Source: JBBQVO01 sp038211505 (GTDB lineage: Bacteria; Chloroflexota; Dehalococcoidia; DSTF01; JACRBR01). From it: DNA of 18,479 nt. Below, piece by piece: positions 7,065 to 13,776 of the stretch (position 1 is the first letter of the stretch; every line of letters begins with the position of its first letter). A program made the translations under genes and the position numbers. A model generated the notes under the pieces. That model was not told the origin of the DNA, did not search any database, and was given only the letters and a program-made list of their open reading frames with translations. Location of the stretch: positions 1 through 18,479 of the forward strand of contig JBBQVO010000051.1 of NCBI GenBank assembly GCA_038211505.1. The letters are read 5' to 3'.

Positions 7065-7222
7065 GTAGTGGCGCCGCGTAGATGCGTGATCGTCCAGCGC
7101 GCAACTTGCGTGTGAGACGGGATCGGCGGTTGCGTCGCGTTTGAGCCGGCGCGAACGAAATAGGCGTCGCGCTTGGCGGCGTCAAGCCGGGGGTGGTGCG
7201 GCGGTGTGACGCGGACGATCAT
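7061..7222 (-). CDS. Small ORF (53 residues) between the GT4 and debranching-enzyme genes
   Basis: It runs from ATG 7222 to TGA 7061-7063. AGGAG (7230-7234) lies seven bases before the ATG, a near-ideal ribosome site. The start is 21 bases after the GT4 stop, and the stop overlaps the GTG of the next gene by four bases. That arrangement is typical of a real, coupled operon member. The protein has no signal peptide or membrane segment. It starts MIVRVTPPHHPRL and holds RDAYFVRAGSN near residues 18-28. That faintly recalls the end of AlbA_2/Schlafen-type (PF04326) domains, where a yyVRxGS motif is common, so it could be a remnant. I do not recognise a function. Confidence 0.55.
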   Translation of the reverse strand: MIVRVTPPHHPRLDAAKRDAYFVRAGSNATQPPIPSHTQVARWTITHLRGATT

Positions 7223-7243
7223 GCTGGCGCTCCTGGACGTGTG

Positions 7244-8347
7244 TCAGGCGACGGCAGCTGCGTCCTCTTCAGCCTCTCGCCGCGGCTCGTCCACAGTACC
7301 ATTCTTTGTCGACCATGCCGGACGTTCGACGAGTTGCTCGTACAGCTTCACGTAGCGCGCCGCCATGATCGCGGGCGAGAAATTGGCACGCACATGGTCG
7401 CGGCAGGTCTGTGGATCGATGTCGTCGACCTGCTTGACGGCCTCGATCATCTCGTCGACGGTATCGACCACGAACCCGGTCTCGCCGTGCCGGATGAGTT
7501 CGGGGGCGCTGCCGCGACGGAAGGCGATCACGGGTGTGCCGCAGGCCATCGCTTCGGGCATCACGAGCCCGAATGGTTCCTCCCACATCAACGGCATAAG
7601 CACGCATTTTGCCGTGCGGTAGAGCTCGCGCTTCTGCGTGGCATCGGCCTCGCCGAAGAAGACGATCTGGTCGCCATCGATCTGGTCGCGGATCACTTCT
7701 TCGTAGAACTTGCGGTCGTAGTTATCGACCTTGCCGGCGATGATCAACCGGCGGCCAAGCGCACGCGCGGCGGCGATCGCGTGTTGCGGCCCCTTTTCCG
7801 GGGCGATGCGGCTGAGGAAGAGGAGGTCTTCACCCTTGTTCGCTTCGAACGGGAACGAGTCCACATCGATCGAGTTGTAGACGTGACCCATGAATCGCGG
7901 CATCTGAAACTGCGGGATCGCCCGCTTCTGGGCGCGGCTGATCGTGTTGTAGGCGCCGCGGTAGCGATCCCAGACGAACGTCGTGTCGGGCGTCGCGAGG
8001 CAGTGCATCGTGGTGAGCATGGGCGTCTTGATGAGGTGCGACATGGAGATCGCGAGCTCGCCAGCGTGATTGTGGACGATGTCGAAGTCTTTCGCGTGCT
8101 CCAGCGACATCGCAATATGCGACCAGTCGTAGGGATTGCGGTCGACAAGGTCGTCAGCGCGCCGCAGGCTTCGCTCATAGACGGCGAGATGCTTGGCCGA
8201 CGTGCGCGAGTCGCCGGAAGCGGCGAGGGTGACATCGTGGCCGCGCGCGACGAGTTGCTCCGTGAGCAGGTGCACGACGGCTTCGGTTCCGCCGTAGGCG
8301 GGCGGCGGCACGGTCTCCCACAACGGGGCGAGCTGCAGGATGCGCAT
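7244..8347 (-). CDS. GT4-family glycosyltransferase (GT-B fold)
   Basis: 367 residues. The start ATG 8347 is fixed by GGAGG (8355-8359) seven bases upstream. The N-terminal domain begins MRILQLAPLW and holds YGGTE (18-22), typical of GT4 enzymes. The C-terminal domain has SRIAPEKG (179-186) with the sugar-phosphate-binding Lys185, and an E-x7-E motif, EEPFGLVMPE with E257 and E265, that contacts the nucleotide sugar. It transfers a sugar from a nucleotide donor with retention of configuration, in the cytoplasm or at the inner membrane face. The acceptor cannot be read. It is the first gene of a tight operon ending in the debranching-type glycosidase, which suggests a shared glucan or glycoside pathway. 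Confidence 0.93.
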   Translation of the reverse strand: MRILQLAPLWETVPPPAYGGTEAVVHLLTEQLVARGHDVTLAASGDSRTSAKHLAVYERSLRRADDLVDRNPYDWSHIAMSLEHAKDFDIVHNHAGELAISMSHLIKTPMLTTMHCLATPDTTFVWDRYRGAYNTISRAQKRAIPQFQMPRFMGHVYNSIDVDSFPFEANKGEDLLFLSRIAPEKGPQHAIAAARALGRRLIIAGKVDNYDRKFYEEVIRDQIDGDQIVFFGEADATQKRELYRTAKCVLMPLMWEEPFGLVMPEAMACGTPVIAFRRGSAPELIRHGETGFVVDTVDEMIEAVKQVDDIDPQTCRDHVRANFSPAIMAARYVKLYEQLVERPAWSTKNGTVDEPRREAEEDAAAVA

Positions 8348-8609
8348 CGGGGAACCTCCATGCAATGCGATGGCACGTCATCGCCCTTGTCGGGCAGACG
8401 TTGGTCGGAATCTCGGTGTTTCGGTTCGAGAAAAAGGGCGGCGTCGGAACCACGTCAAATGGTCATATCTCGTCGTACCACGGCGAGGGTGCCGTTTCAA
8501 CGGGTGACGGCCATCGCGGACGGCATCTCGTTGAACGCTTGACGCTGGCTCCGACCGTTGTAGCGGTTTTGCAACCCGAATGGGCGGATCGGACGGCGTA
8601 GGCTGAGCG
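8348..8609. promoter_or_regulatory. Divergent intergenic region between GT4 (-) and DUF488 (+)
   Basis: The two flanking genes diverge, so promoters in both directions should lie here. On the plus strand TAGGCT (8599-8604) sits five bases before the GTG of the DUF488 gene. On the minus strand the GT4 gene has a clear Shine-Dalgarno but I see no convincing -35/-10 pair. TTGACG occurs on the minus strand at 8453-8458 without a matching -10. No gene is supported here. Confidence 0.35.
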
Positions 8610-9131
8610 GTGACGATCTTCAGCATTGGGCATTCGACGCGAAGCATCGAAGACTTCCTCGACATCTTGCGGACGTGGCGCATCGATGTTTTGGCGGACG
8701 TGCGGACCGTCGCTCGCTCGCGCCACAATCCGCATTTCAACGAAGATCAACTCTCGGTGGCGGTCGCGGCCGAAGGCATGACGTACGAGCGCATGAAGGA
8801 GCTGGGAGGTTGGCGCCGCCCGCTCGCTCTCTCGGTGAATGGCGGCTGGCGGCTGGCATCGTTCCGCGGCTACGCAGATTACATGCAGACGGCAGAGTTC
8901 GCGAGCGCGCTCGACGATCTGGTCGCCCGCTCGACGGGCCACATTCTCGCCTACATGTGCGCCGAAGCCGTGCCGTGGCGCTGCCATCGCTCGCTGATCG
9001 GCGACGCGCTGGTGGTGCGCGGGATCGACGTGCGGGACATCACGAGCCTCACGAGCGCGAAGGCGCACCGGCTGACGCCGTTCGCGCGGGTCGATGGCGC
9101 CTTGCTCACGTATCCGCCACCGGTCGAGTAG
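8610..9131 (+). CDS. DUF488 domain protein
   Basis: 173 residues from a GTG start. Family hallmarks are SIGHST (5-10), a DVR near 30-32 followed by RSRHNPHFN (37-44), LGGWRR (65-70), FRGYADYM (85-92) and CAEAVPWRCHR (117-127). The last motif, with its conserved Cys, Glu, Cys, His and Arg, is the signature of DUF488 (PF04343), whose biochemical role is not established. The protein looks cytoplasmic. The start has no strong Shine-Dalgarno; TAGGCT lies five bases upstream, so the mRNA may be leaderless. It is the first gene of a plus-strand run with the DinB-like and GRAM-like genes and ends 36 bases before the former. Confidence 0.9.
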   Translation: MTIFSIGHSTRSIEDFLDILRTWRIDVLADVRTVARSRHNPHFNEDQLSVAVAAEGMTYERMKELGGWRRPLALSVNGGWRLASFRGYADYMQTAEFASALDDLVARSTGHILAYMCAEAVPWRCHRSLIGDALVVRGIDVRDITSLTSAKAHRLTPFARVDGALLTYPPPVE

Positions 9132-9154
9132 TCGGCGCCTGTGCGGTCTCTCGT

Positions 9155-9160
9155 TACACT
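9155..9160 (+). promoter_or_regulatory. -10-like element TACACT before the DinB-like gene
   Basis: TACACT fits the TAnnnT core of a -10 element and ends seven bases before the ATG at 9168. There is no Shine-Dalgarno, so transcription could begin at the start codon itself. Inferred from spacing only. Confidence 0.4.
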
Positions 9161-9167
9161 TCCTGCG

Positions 9168-10157
9168 ATGGAGCCCTACGTTCACGACGTGGTTCTCGAT
9201 ATGCAGATCGCCCGCGACGAGTTGATGACGGCGCTGGTCGACGTCGGGCCGCGCGACTGGGGCCGCGTCGTGCCGTACGGCGCACGGACACTGCACGATC
9301 TGCTCGCGCACATCGCCGGCGCCGATCAGGCGTGGGCCGTGGCGGCGCAGGGGCTGCTGCGTGGCGAGGGCGAGGGCCCGGCGCCAGTGACGCCGGCGGC
9401 AGCCAAGGCTGCGCGCGAGCGCGCCATCCAGCGCGGCCGCTCGATGTCGGAGGCGCAGCTGCTCGCCGAGATGGAGCGCCGTCGCCGGCTACTGCTCGAA
9501 CTGTACGACTTGCTGGAGCCGCGACATCTGGCACTATCGCTGCGGTCATACGGTGATGTTCACAACGCCGTGCGCGAGCGCATCTGGCTCGGCTACCACG
9601 ATCGTCTTCACGCGGCGGATGTTCGGCGGGCGCTCCGGATGAGGTGGCATCCGCAGAAGCTGAAATTCCGTCCGGAGATACAGCCGGCCGTCGAGGCGCT
9701 CTCGCCGGCGGAGACGTTGTACGTCATCTACAACGTCGATCCGGTGTATTGGGAGCGCGCGTCGTCGGTGCCGGGCTGGAGCTATCGCCAGTTGCTGGCG
9801 CACATCGCCACGGGCGACTGGGTGCTGCAGTTGCACCTTCGGCACTTGATCGAGCACGGTCGAGTAAGTGAGTGGCCGGACGTCGATGCGGGGAACGATC
9901 AGCGTCTGGAGGAGCGGCGATTGTCGACAGACCGCTTGCTCACCGACGAGTATCTGTCGATGCGGCATGAGACGATGCTGCTGCTGTCGAAGCTCAAGCC
10001 GAAGCAATTGGCGCTGCCGATCAAGCTCTGGTGGAAGCCGCTTAGTGAAGAGCAGACCGTGCTCGACTACGTGATCGGGTTCGATGCGCACGAGCGCAGT
10101 CATCGCGAGCAGTTGCGGCTGGCGATGAAGTACGCGACGGCGCGCGGAGGCGCCTGA
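9168..10157 (+). CDS. Tandem DinB/DfsB-fold protein
   Basis: 329 residues from ATG 9168. A GTG at 9141 would add nine residues but would include the -10-like TACACT. The protein appears to hold two DinB four-helix units (PF12867-like), about 1-160 and 175-325. Each shows the metal-binding His pattern: LLAHIAG with H48 plus HDRLH with H144 and H148, then LLAHIAT with H212 plus HERSH with H308 and H312. DinB-fold proteins include thiol-dependent transferases (bacillithiol or mycothiol type) and many unassigned stress proteins; the thiol or substrate is unknown here. The stop overlaps the start of the next gene (TGATG), so the two are translationally coupled. No signal peptide is seen. Confidence 0.8.
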   Translation: MEPYVHDVVLDMQIARDELMTALVDVGPRDWGRVVPYGARTLHDLLAHIAGADQAWAVAAQGLLRGEGEGPAPVTPAAAKAARERAIQRGRSMSEAQLLAEMERRRRLLLELYDLLEPRHLALSLRSYGDVHNAVRERIWLGYHDRLHAADVRRALRMRWHPQKLKFRPEIQPAVEALSPAETLYVIYNVDPVYWERASSVPGWSYRQLLAHIATGDWVLQLHLRHLIEHGRVSEWPDVDAGNDQRLEERRLSTDRLLTDEYLSMRHETMLLLSKLKPKQLALPIKLWWKPLSEEQTVLDYVIGFDAHERSHREQLRLAMKYATARGGA

Positions 10158-10573
10158 TGCCGATCTTCGGGCGCCGTCGCAAACCTGATTCGCCGGCGCC
10201 GCCGCCGAAACAGCCGCAGGTGGCGTTGCCTTCGGGCGAGGAAGTTGCGCGATCGGCCGACGCCGTTCTGGTACAGGGGAAGGCGGCGATCAAGGGTGTG
10301 CTGTTTCTGACGAACCGCAGGCTCGTGTTTGAGGCGAAGAGCGGGGACGCGCGCTACATGACGGTGCCGTTCTCGGAAGTGAAAGCGAGCGGCGTGTACG
10401 TGCCTCCGGCGACGACGATGGGGCGTCCGGGCGCGCGCCAACCGTGCCTCTTCATCGAGACCGACAAGGGCGAGCACGTGTGGTGGAGCTTCGCGCGCAA
10501 CGAGGAAGACGAGTGGCTTGCGATCGTGCGCGAGCGGGTGGCCGCGGCCACAGCTGACAGGCACGAAGAGTAG
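10157..10573 (+). CDS. Small GRAM/PH-like domain protein
   Basis: 138 residues. The start shares one base with the previous stop (TGATG) and has GGAGG (10146-10150) six bases upstream, so its translation is well supported. After a Pro-rich, basic N-terminus (1-25) comes a beta-rich domain with GVLFLTNRRLVFEAKSG (47-63), a short VPFSEV strand and a final LFIET/WWSFARNEEDEWL part that would end in a helix. This order, in which a strand pair reading LTNRRLVF leads to a C-terminal helix, is typical of GRAM or bacterial PH-like domains. No catalytic motif is visible. The role is unknown; the domain type often serves in membrane or protein binding. It ends 7 bases from the convergent MazG gene. Confidence 0.75.
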   Translation: MPIFGRRRKPDSPAPPPKQPQVALPSGEEVARSADAVLVQGKAAIKGVLFLTNRRLVFEAKSGDARYMTVPFSEVKASGVYVPPATTMGRPGARQPCLFIETDKGEHVWWSFARNEEDEWLAIVRERVAAATADRHEE

Positions 10574-10580
10574 GCCCGCC

Positions 10581-11954
10581 TCAGCCGGCCCGTTCGCGCG
10601 CGGCGACCTCGTCACGAAAGTCGCGCAGCACGGCGCGCAGCGCTTCTTCCGCATCGATGTCGTTCGCGCGCGCGAGCGTCACGATGTCGAAGAGTAAGGC
10701 GCCGATCCGCGGCGCATCGATCGTGGAGTTCTGCGCGAGGCCGTCGAGCGCGGAGCGAATCCGGGCGCTGATGTTATCCCCATCGCGCTCGATACCGGCG
10801 CGGGTGGCGCGACCTTGCAGCGATTGCGCCTGGGCGAGCGCTGGCATCGACTTCGGCACGGCATCGAGGACGGGGGTGTCGCCGCGCTCCTCCTTCTTCA
10901 ACGCGTCCCAGTTGCGGATCACATCGCTCGCACCGTCGACCGTCACGTCGCCGAAGACGTGCGGGTGACGGCGGATCAGTTTCGATGCGATGGCGGCGAA
11001 GACGTCCTCGACCGTGAACTCGTCGTCGTCCTCGGCGACCTGCGCGTGGAGCAGGATCTGCATCAGCAGATCGCCGAGCTCCTCGACGAGGCGGTGCGGG
11101 TCGCCTTCTTCGAGCGCATCGAGCGCCTCGTATGCTTCTTCGACGAGAAACCGCTTGAGCGTGTCGTGCGTCTGTTCGAGGTCCCACGGACAGCCGTCCT
11201 CGGGCGCCCTCAGCCGCGCGACGACGGCGCGCACACCCTCGAACGTGCGCAGATCGTCGACCAACGCGACCGGCGGGATGTACAACGAGACGAGATGATC
11301 GAACGCATCCTCATGATCGAGACGGGCGATCGTCGTCGTGACGACGCGACTCTCGGCCGTGCCGGTCGCGGCGACGATGCGGACTTCGTGGTCGGGCGGA
11401 TAGCTCTCGAGCAACGCGAGTTTCGCCTGCGACGCGGCCCGGCGATCGTACACCTGCGCGATCACGGTCGGCCGTTCCGGCACGAGCAACCGCCGATGAT
11501 CGCCGAGCGAGAGCGCGTCGAGCACGAGCAATCCGTCGTCCAGGGGATCGAGGCCGAGGGTCGAGGCGATCGTGTCGACGAAGCTGACGCCGGCGATGCT
11601 CCGCATCTCGATGCCGGCATCGGGCGCGCGCAGCAGCAGCGATCGCACCGTCGCCTCGCCGAACAGCGGATGACCGGGGACGGCGTACAGGATTGAGCCG
11701 CGTTCGGCTGCTAGCGCGAGCACCTTCTCGACGATTGTTTCGTAGACGGCAGTGAACGATGGCTCGCGCTCGTAGATCTCGTCGAACGAGTGGTAGCGCG
11801 GGCCGGGCGGCAGTCCGGCGACGGTCGGGTGTCGCGAGGTGCGCAGCCAGACGTCGCTCGCGTCGGCGATCGCGTCGCGCGCCTCGATCGTCAAGAGCGA
11901 CGGATCGCCTGGGCCGAGTCCGACGACGGTGATCCGCGAAGCTGGTGCGCTCAT
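10581..11954 (-). CDS. mazG: YabN-type fusion: tetrapyrrole-methylase-like domain plus MazG nucleotide pyrophosphohydrolase
   Basis: 457 residues. The N-terminal half (1-225) has the methylase-fold signature VVGLGPGDPSLLT (10-22) and AVPGHPLFGE (91-100). The C-terminal half is MazG: LRAPEDGCPWDLEQTH (248-263), then EEAYEAL (272-278) and VEELGDLL (290-297), which supply the metal-binding EExxE and ExxD residues, and KLIRRHPHVFGD (325-336). A second, degenerate MazG-like repeat ends the protein. MazG cleaves non-canonical or excess NTPs to NMP and pyrophosphate; the same fusion is known as YabN in Bacillus. It is convergent with the GRAM-like gene and divergent from the Lit-type gene. The ATG at 11954 lacks a Shine-Dalgarno; AATAAT lies six bases upstream. 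Confidence 0.94.
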   Translation of the reverse strand: MSAPASRITVVGLGPGDPSLLTIEARDAIADASDVWLRTSRHPTVAGLPPGPRYHSFDEIYEREPSFTAVYETIVEKVLALAAERGSILYAVPGHPLFGEATVRSLLLRAPDAGIEMRSIAGVSFVDTIASTLGLDPLDDGLLVLDALSLGDHRRLLVPERPTVIAQVYDRRAASQAKLALLESYPPDHEVRIVAATGTAESRVVTTTIARLDHEDAFDHLVSLYIPPVALVDDLRTFEGVRAVVARLRAPEDGCPWDLEQTHDTLKRFLVEEAYEALDALEEGDPHRLVEELGDLLMQILLHAQVAEDDDEFTVEDVFAAIASKLIRRHPHVFGDVTVDGASDVIRNWDALKKEERGDTPVLDAVPKSMPALAQAQSLQGRATRAGIERDGDNISARIRSALDGLAQNSTIDAPRIGALLFDIVTLARANDIDAEEALRAVLRDFRDEVAARERAG

Positions 11955-12046
11955 TTGATCATTATTGCCACGATGGCGGCGGCGTGGAAGTTGACGCGGG
12001 CCAACGATCCTGCACGCGGGCGCGACGTGATCGGTAAACTTGATGC
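11955..12046. promoter_or_regulatory. Divergent promoter region, mazG (-) and Lit-type gene (+)
   Basis: In only 92 bases, each gene has a -10-like hexamer six bases before its first start codon: AATAAT on the minus strand (11961-11966) and TAAACT on the plus strand (12035-12040). Neither has a Shine-Dalgarno. Both look like leaderless starts. No clear -35 elements are seen. Confidence 0.45.
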
Positions 12047-12895
12047 GTGATGGTGAGCAGCGACGTGGGCGAATCGGTGGCGGCGCTTGACAACGTGGAT
12101 CAGCGCGCCGAGAATGGCGATGTCGCGGTGGAGGGGCGGCAGAGGGAAACCCACAAGGGCTTCGCCCGCACGCTCGCCACGATCCAGTTCATCCTCGCGT
12201 TGCCGGTCGCCATCCTGACGACGAACATTCGCCTGCTGGCGAATGTTCCGCTCGTCTACGACTACGCGTTCGATCGCTACAACGCCGAAGACACGACCGG
12301 CCTCTCGCGCGCCGATCTCGATGCGACGGCGAAGGCGCTGCGCCAGTATTTCAACAACAACGAATCGACGCTGTACCAGACCGTCACCGAGGGCGGGCTG
12401 CCGGAACCGGTATTCAATGCGCGCGAGACGCGCCACATGCAGGACGTGAAATCGCTGTTCGTGTGGGTGAACCGGCTGCAGGCCGTGAGTCTCATGTACG
12501 TCGTCGGATACGGCTTCGTCTTCTTCGTGTGGGCACGGGACGGCAGCGGCCGCCAGCTGGCGGCACAATCGCTCGTCGGACTGGCGATCGGCTTGCTGTT
12601 CGTCGGCGGCATCGCTATCGTCGCGGCGTTCGGATTCGAAGCGGCGTTCACTCGCTTTCACCAGATCCTCTTCTCGAACAACGACTGGCAGCTCGACCCG
12701 CGCACGGATCACCTGATACAGATGTTTCCGGAGGGCTTCTGGCGTGACATCACGGTCGTCCTGGGCGCGATGTGCGCCATCGAGGCGGGGCTGATCGCGG
12801 CCGCGGCGTCCGTGTACCTGATGGGGTCGCGCCGTGAGCGCCGGCGGCTATCGTCGAGCATCGACGTCGGCGCATCCAACATCCAGGCCGCTTGA
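12047..12895 (+). CDS. DUF1461/TIGR01906 membrane protein, candidate lipoprotein intramolecular transacylase (Lit-type)
   Basis: 282 residues with four hydrophobic segments (about 43-63, 143-163, 172-197, 236-258). Family marks are RHMQDVKSLF (129-138), FHQILFSNNDWQLDP (204-218) and DHLIQMFPEGFWRD (221-234). This is the DUF1461 (PF07314) family that includes Lit, which moves an acyl chain within a diacyl lipoprotein to give the N-acyl lyso form. As I recall, Lit relies on two conserved histidines about 72 residues apart; H130 and H205 here fit, with spacing 75. Two candidate lipoproteins are in this window, the CapA-type gene and the deacetylase next door. GTG 12047 or ATG 12050 may be the start; TAAACT lies just upstream. 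Family is likely; activity is inferred. Confidence 0.8.
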   Translation: MMVSSDVGESVAALDNVDQRAENGDVAVEGRQRETHKGFARTLATIQFILALPVAILTTNIRLLANVPLVYDYAFDRYNAEDTTGLSRADLDATAKALRQYFNNNESTLYQTVTEGGLPEPVFNARETRHMQDVKSLFVWVNRLQAVSLMYVVGYGFVFFVWARDGSGRQLAAQSLVGLAIGLLFVGGIAIVAAFGFEAAFTRFHQILFSNNDWQLDPRTDHLIQMFPEGFWRDITVVLGAMCAIEAGLIAAAASVYLMGSRRERRRLSSSIDVGASNIQAA

Positions 12896-12968
12896 GTCTC
12901 AGGTCGTCCGACTCCTGCCCGCGCTTTTCGCCATCCGCATTCGATATGAGAGCGCGTCAACGAAGCGA

Positions 12969-12997
12969 TTGAGGATCGCCGCTGTTCCGGCGATACT
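12969..12997 (+). promoter_or_regulatory. Sigma70-like promoter for the deacetylase gene
   Basis: TTGAGG (12969-12974) and GATACT (12992-12997) are separated by exactly 17 bases; each matches 4 of 6 consensus positions. Transcription would begin about five bases before the ATG at 13009, so the leader would be almost absent. Confidence 0.5.
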
Positions 12998-13008
12998 TCA
13001 GCCGCATT

Positions 13009-13776
13009 ATGGGAATCGGCCTCCAACATTTCATCTCGCCAGCTTGCGTCTCGGTGTGCGCCGCCGTCGTGCTGGCCGCATCGGCATGCGGCGGATCGCC
13101 CGCGCTGGCGCACCATCTCAGCTCCGGCTGCGGCGATGGTCGACGCATCGCCATCACGTTCGACGACGGCCCGCATCCGCCGTACACGCAGCAGATCCTC
13201 GATGTCGTCACTTCGCATGGCGCGACGGCGACGTTTTTCGATGAAGGAGAAGCCGTGACCGCGCATCCGGAGATCGCGCGTGCGGAAGTCACCGCGGGAG
13301 CGGCGGTCGAATCGCACTCGTTCGGCCACTCACCGGATCTGCCGTCGATGTCGCATGAGGCGTTCGCGGAGGATCTGCGGCGCGCTGAGTTGGCGTTAAG
13401 AGAAGCGCTCGGGTACACGCCGGCGCTCTACCGGCCGCCGTTCGGCCACACGAGCAACACGATGCTGGAGGAATTGCACAAAGCCGGCTACGTCTCGATC
13501 GGCTGGGATCTCGACTCACGCGATTGGAGTGACGCGAGTGTCGACGAGATCGTCAGCAGCGTGCTCGATCACGCACATCCTGGCGCCATCGTCCTGATGC
13601 ACGACGGGGGGCTCGGCGGTGGCAACCCCGATCGCAGCAAGACGATCGCCGCGCTGCCGCGCGTGCTCGATGGTCTGAAGGCACAGGGATACACCTTCGC
13701 GACGGTGCCGGAGCTGACCGGACAGCCGGCGGCGCAGTCACCGCACGCCACAGGAGCCGCATGCTCGGCGAACTGA
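13009..13776 (+). CDS. NodB-type polysaccharide deacetylase (CE4), probable exported or lipoprotein form
   Basis: 255 residues. Residues 1-27 form a signal with a lipobox-like ending (AASAC, Cys27). Ala rather than Leu at -3 makes the lipid anchor uncertain. The catalytic domain shows all CE4 motifs: TFDDGP (50-55, D52 catalytic and D53 metal), HSFGH (103-107, metal histidines), RPPFG (142-146), the WDLDSRDW segment (166-173) and LMHDG (196-200, His198). The enzyme would remove N- or O-acetyl groups from peptidoglycan or another extracellular glycan, outside the membrane. There is no Shine-Dalgarno before ATG 13009. The 3' end overlaps the start of the next gene by 16 bases, so the two are probably co-expressed. 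Confidence 0.92.
   Translation: MGIGLQHFISPACVSVCAAVVLAASACGGSPALAHHLSSGCGDGRRIAITFDDGPHPPYTQQILDVVTSHGATATFFDEGEAVTAHPEIARAEVTAGAAVESHSFGHSPDLPSMSHEAFAEDLRRAELALREALGYTPALYRPPFGHTSNTMLEELHKAGYVSIGWDLDSRDWSDASVDEIVSSVLDHAHPGAIVLMHDGGLGGGNPDRSKTIAALPRVLDGLKAQGYTFATVPELTGQPAAQSPHATGAACSAN

Noticed and set aside
7157..7185. TTGACG-17-TATTTC promoter on the minus strand for the debranching enzyme
   Set aside because: The -10 matches only 3 of 6 and the site lies inside the small coupled ORF; an operon message from GT4 explains expression better.
8365..8601. Plus-strand 78-codon frame in the gap between GT4 and DUF488
   Set aside because: It has no well-spaced ribosome site, no recognisable motif and fills a divergent promoter region.
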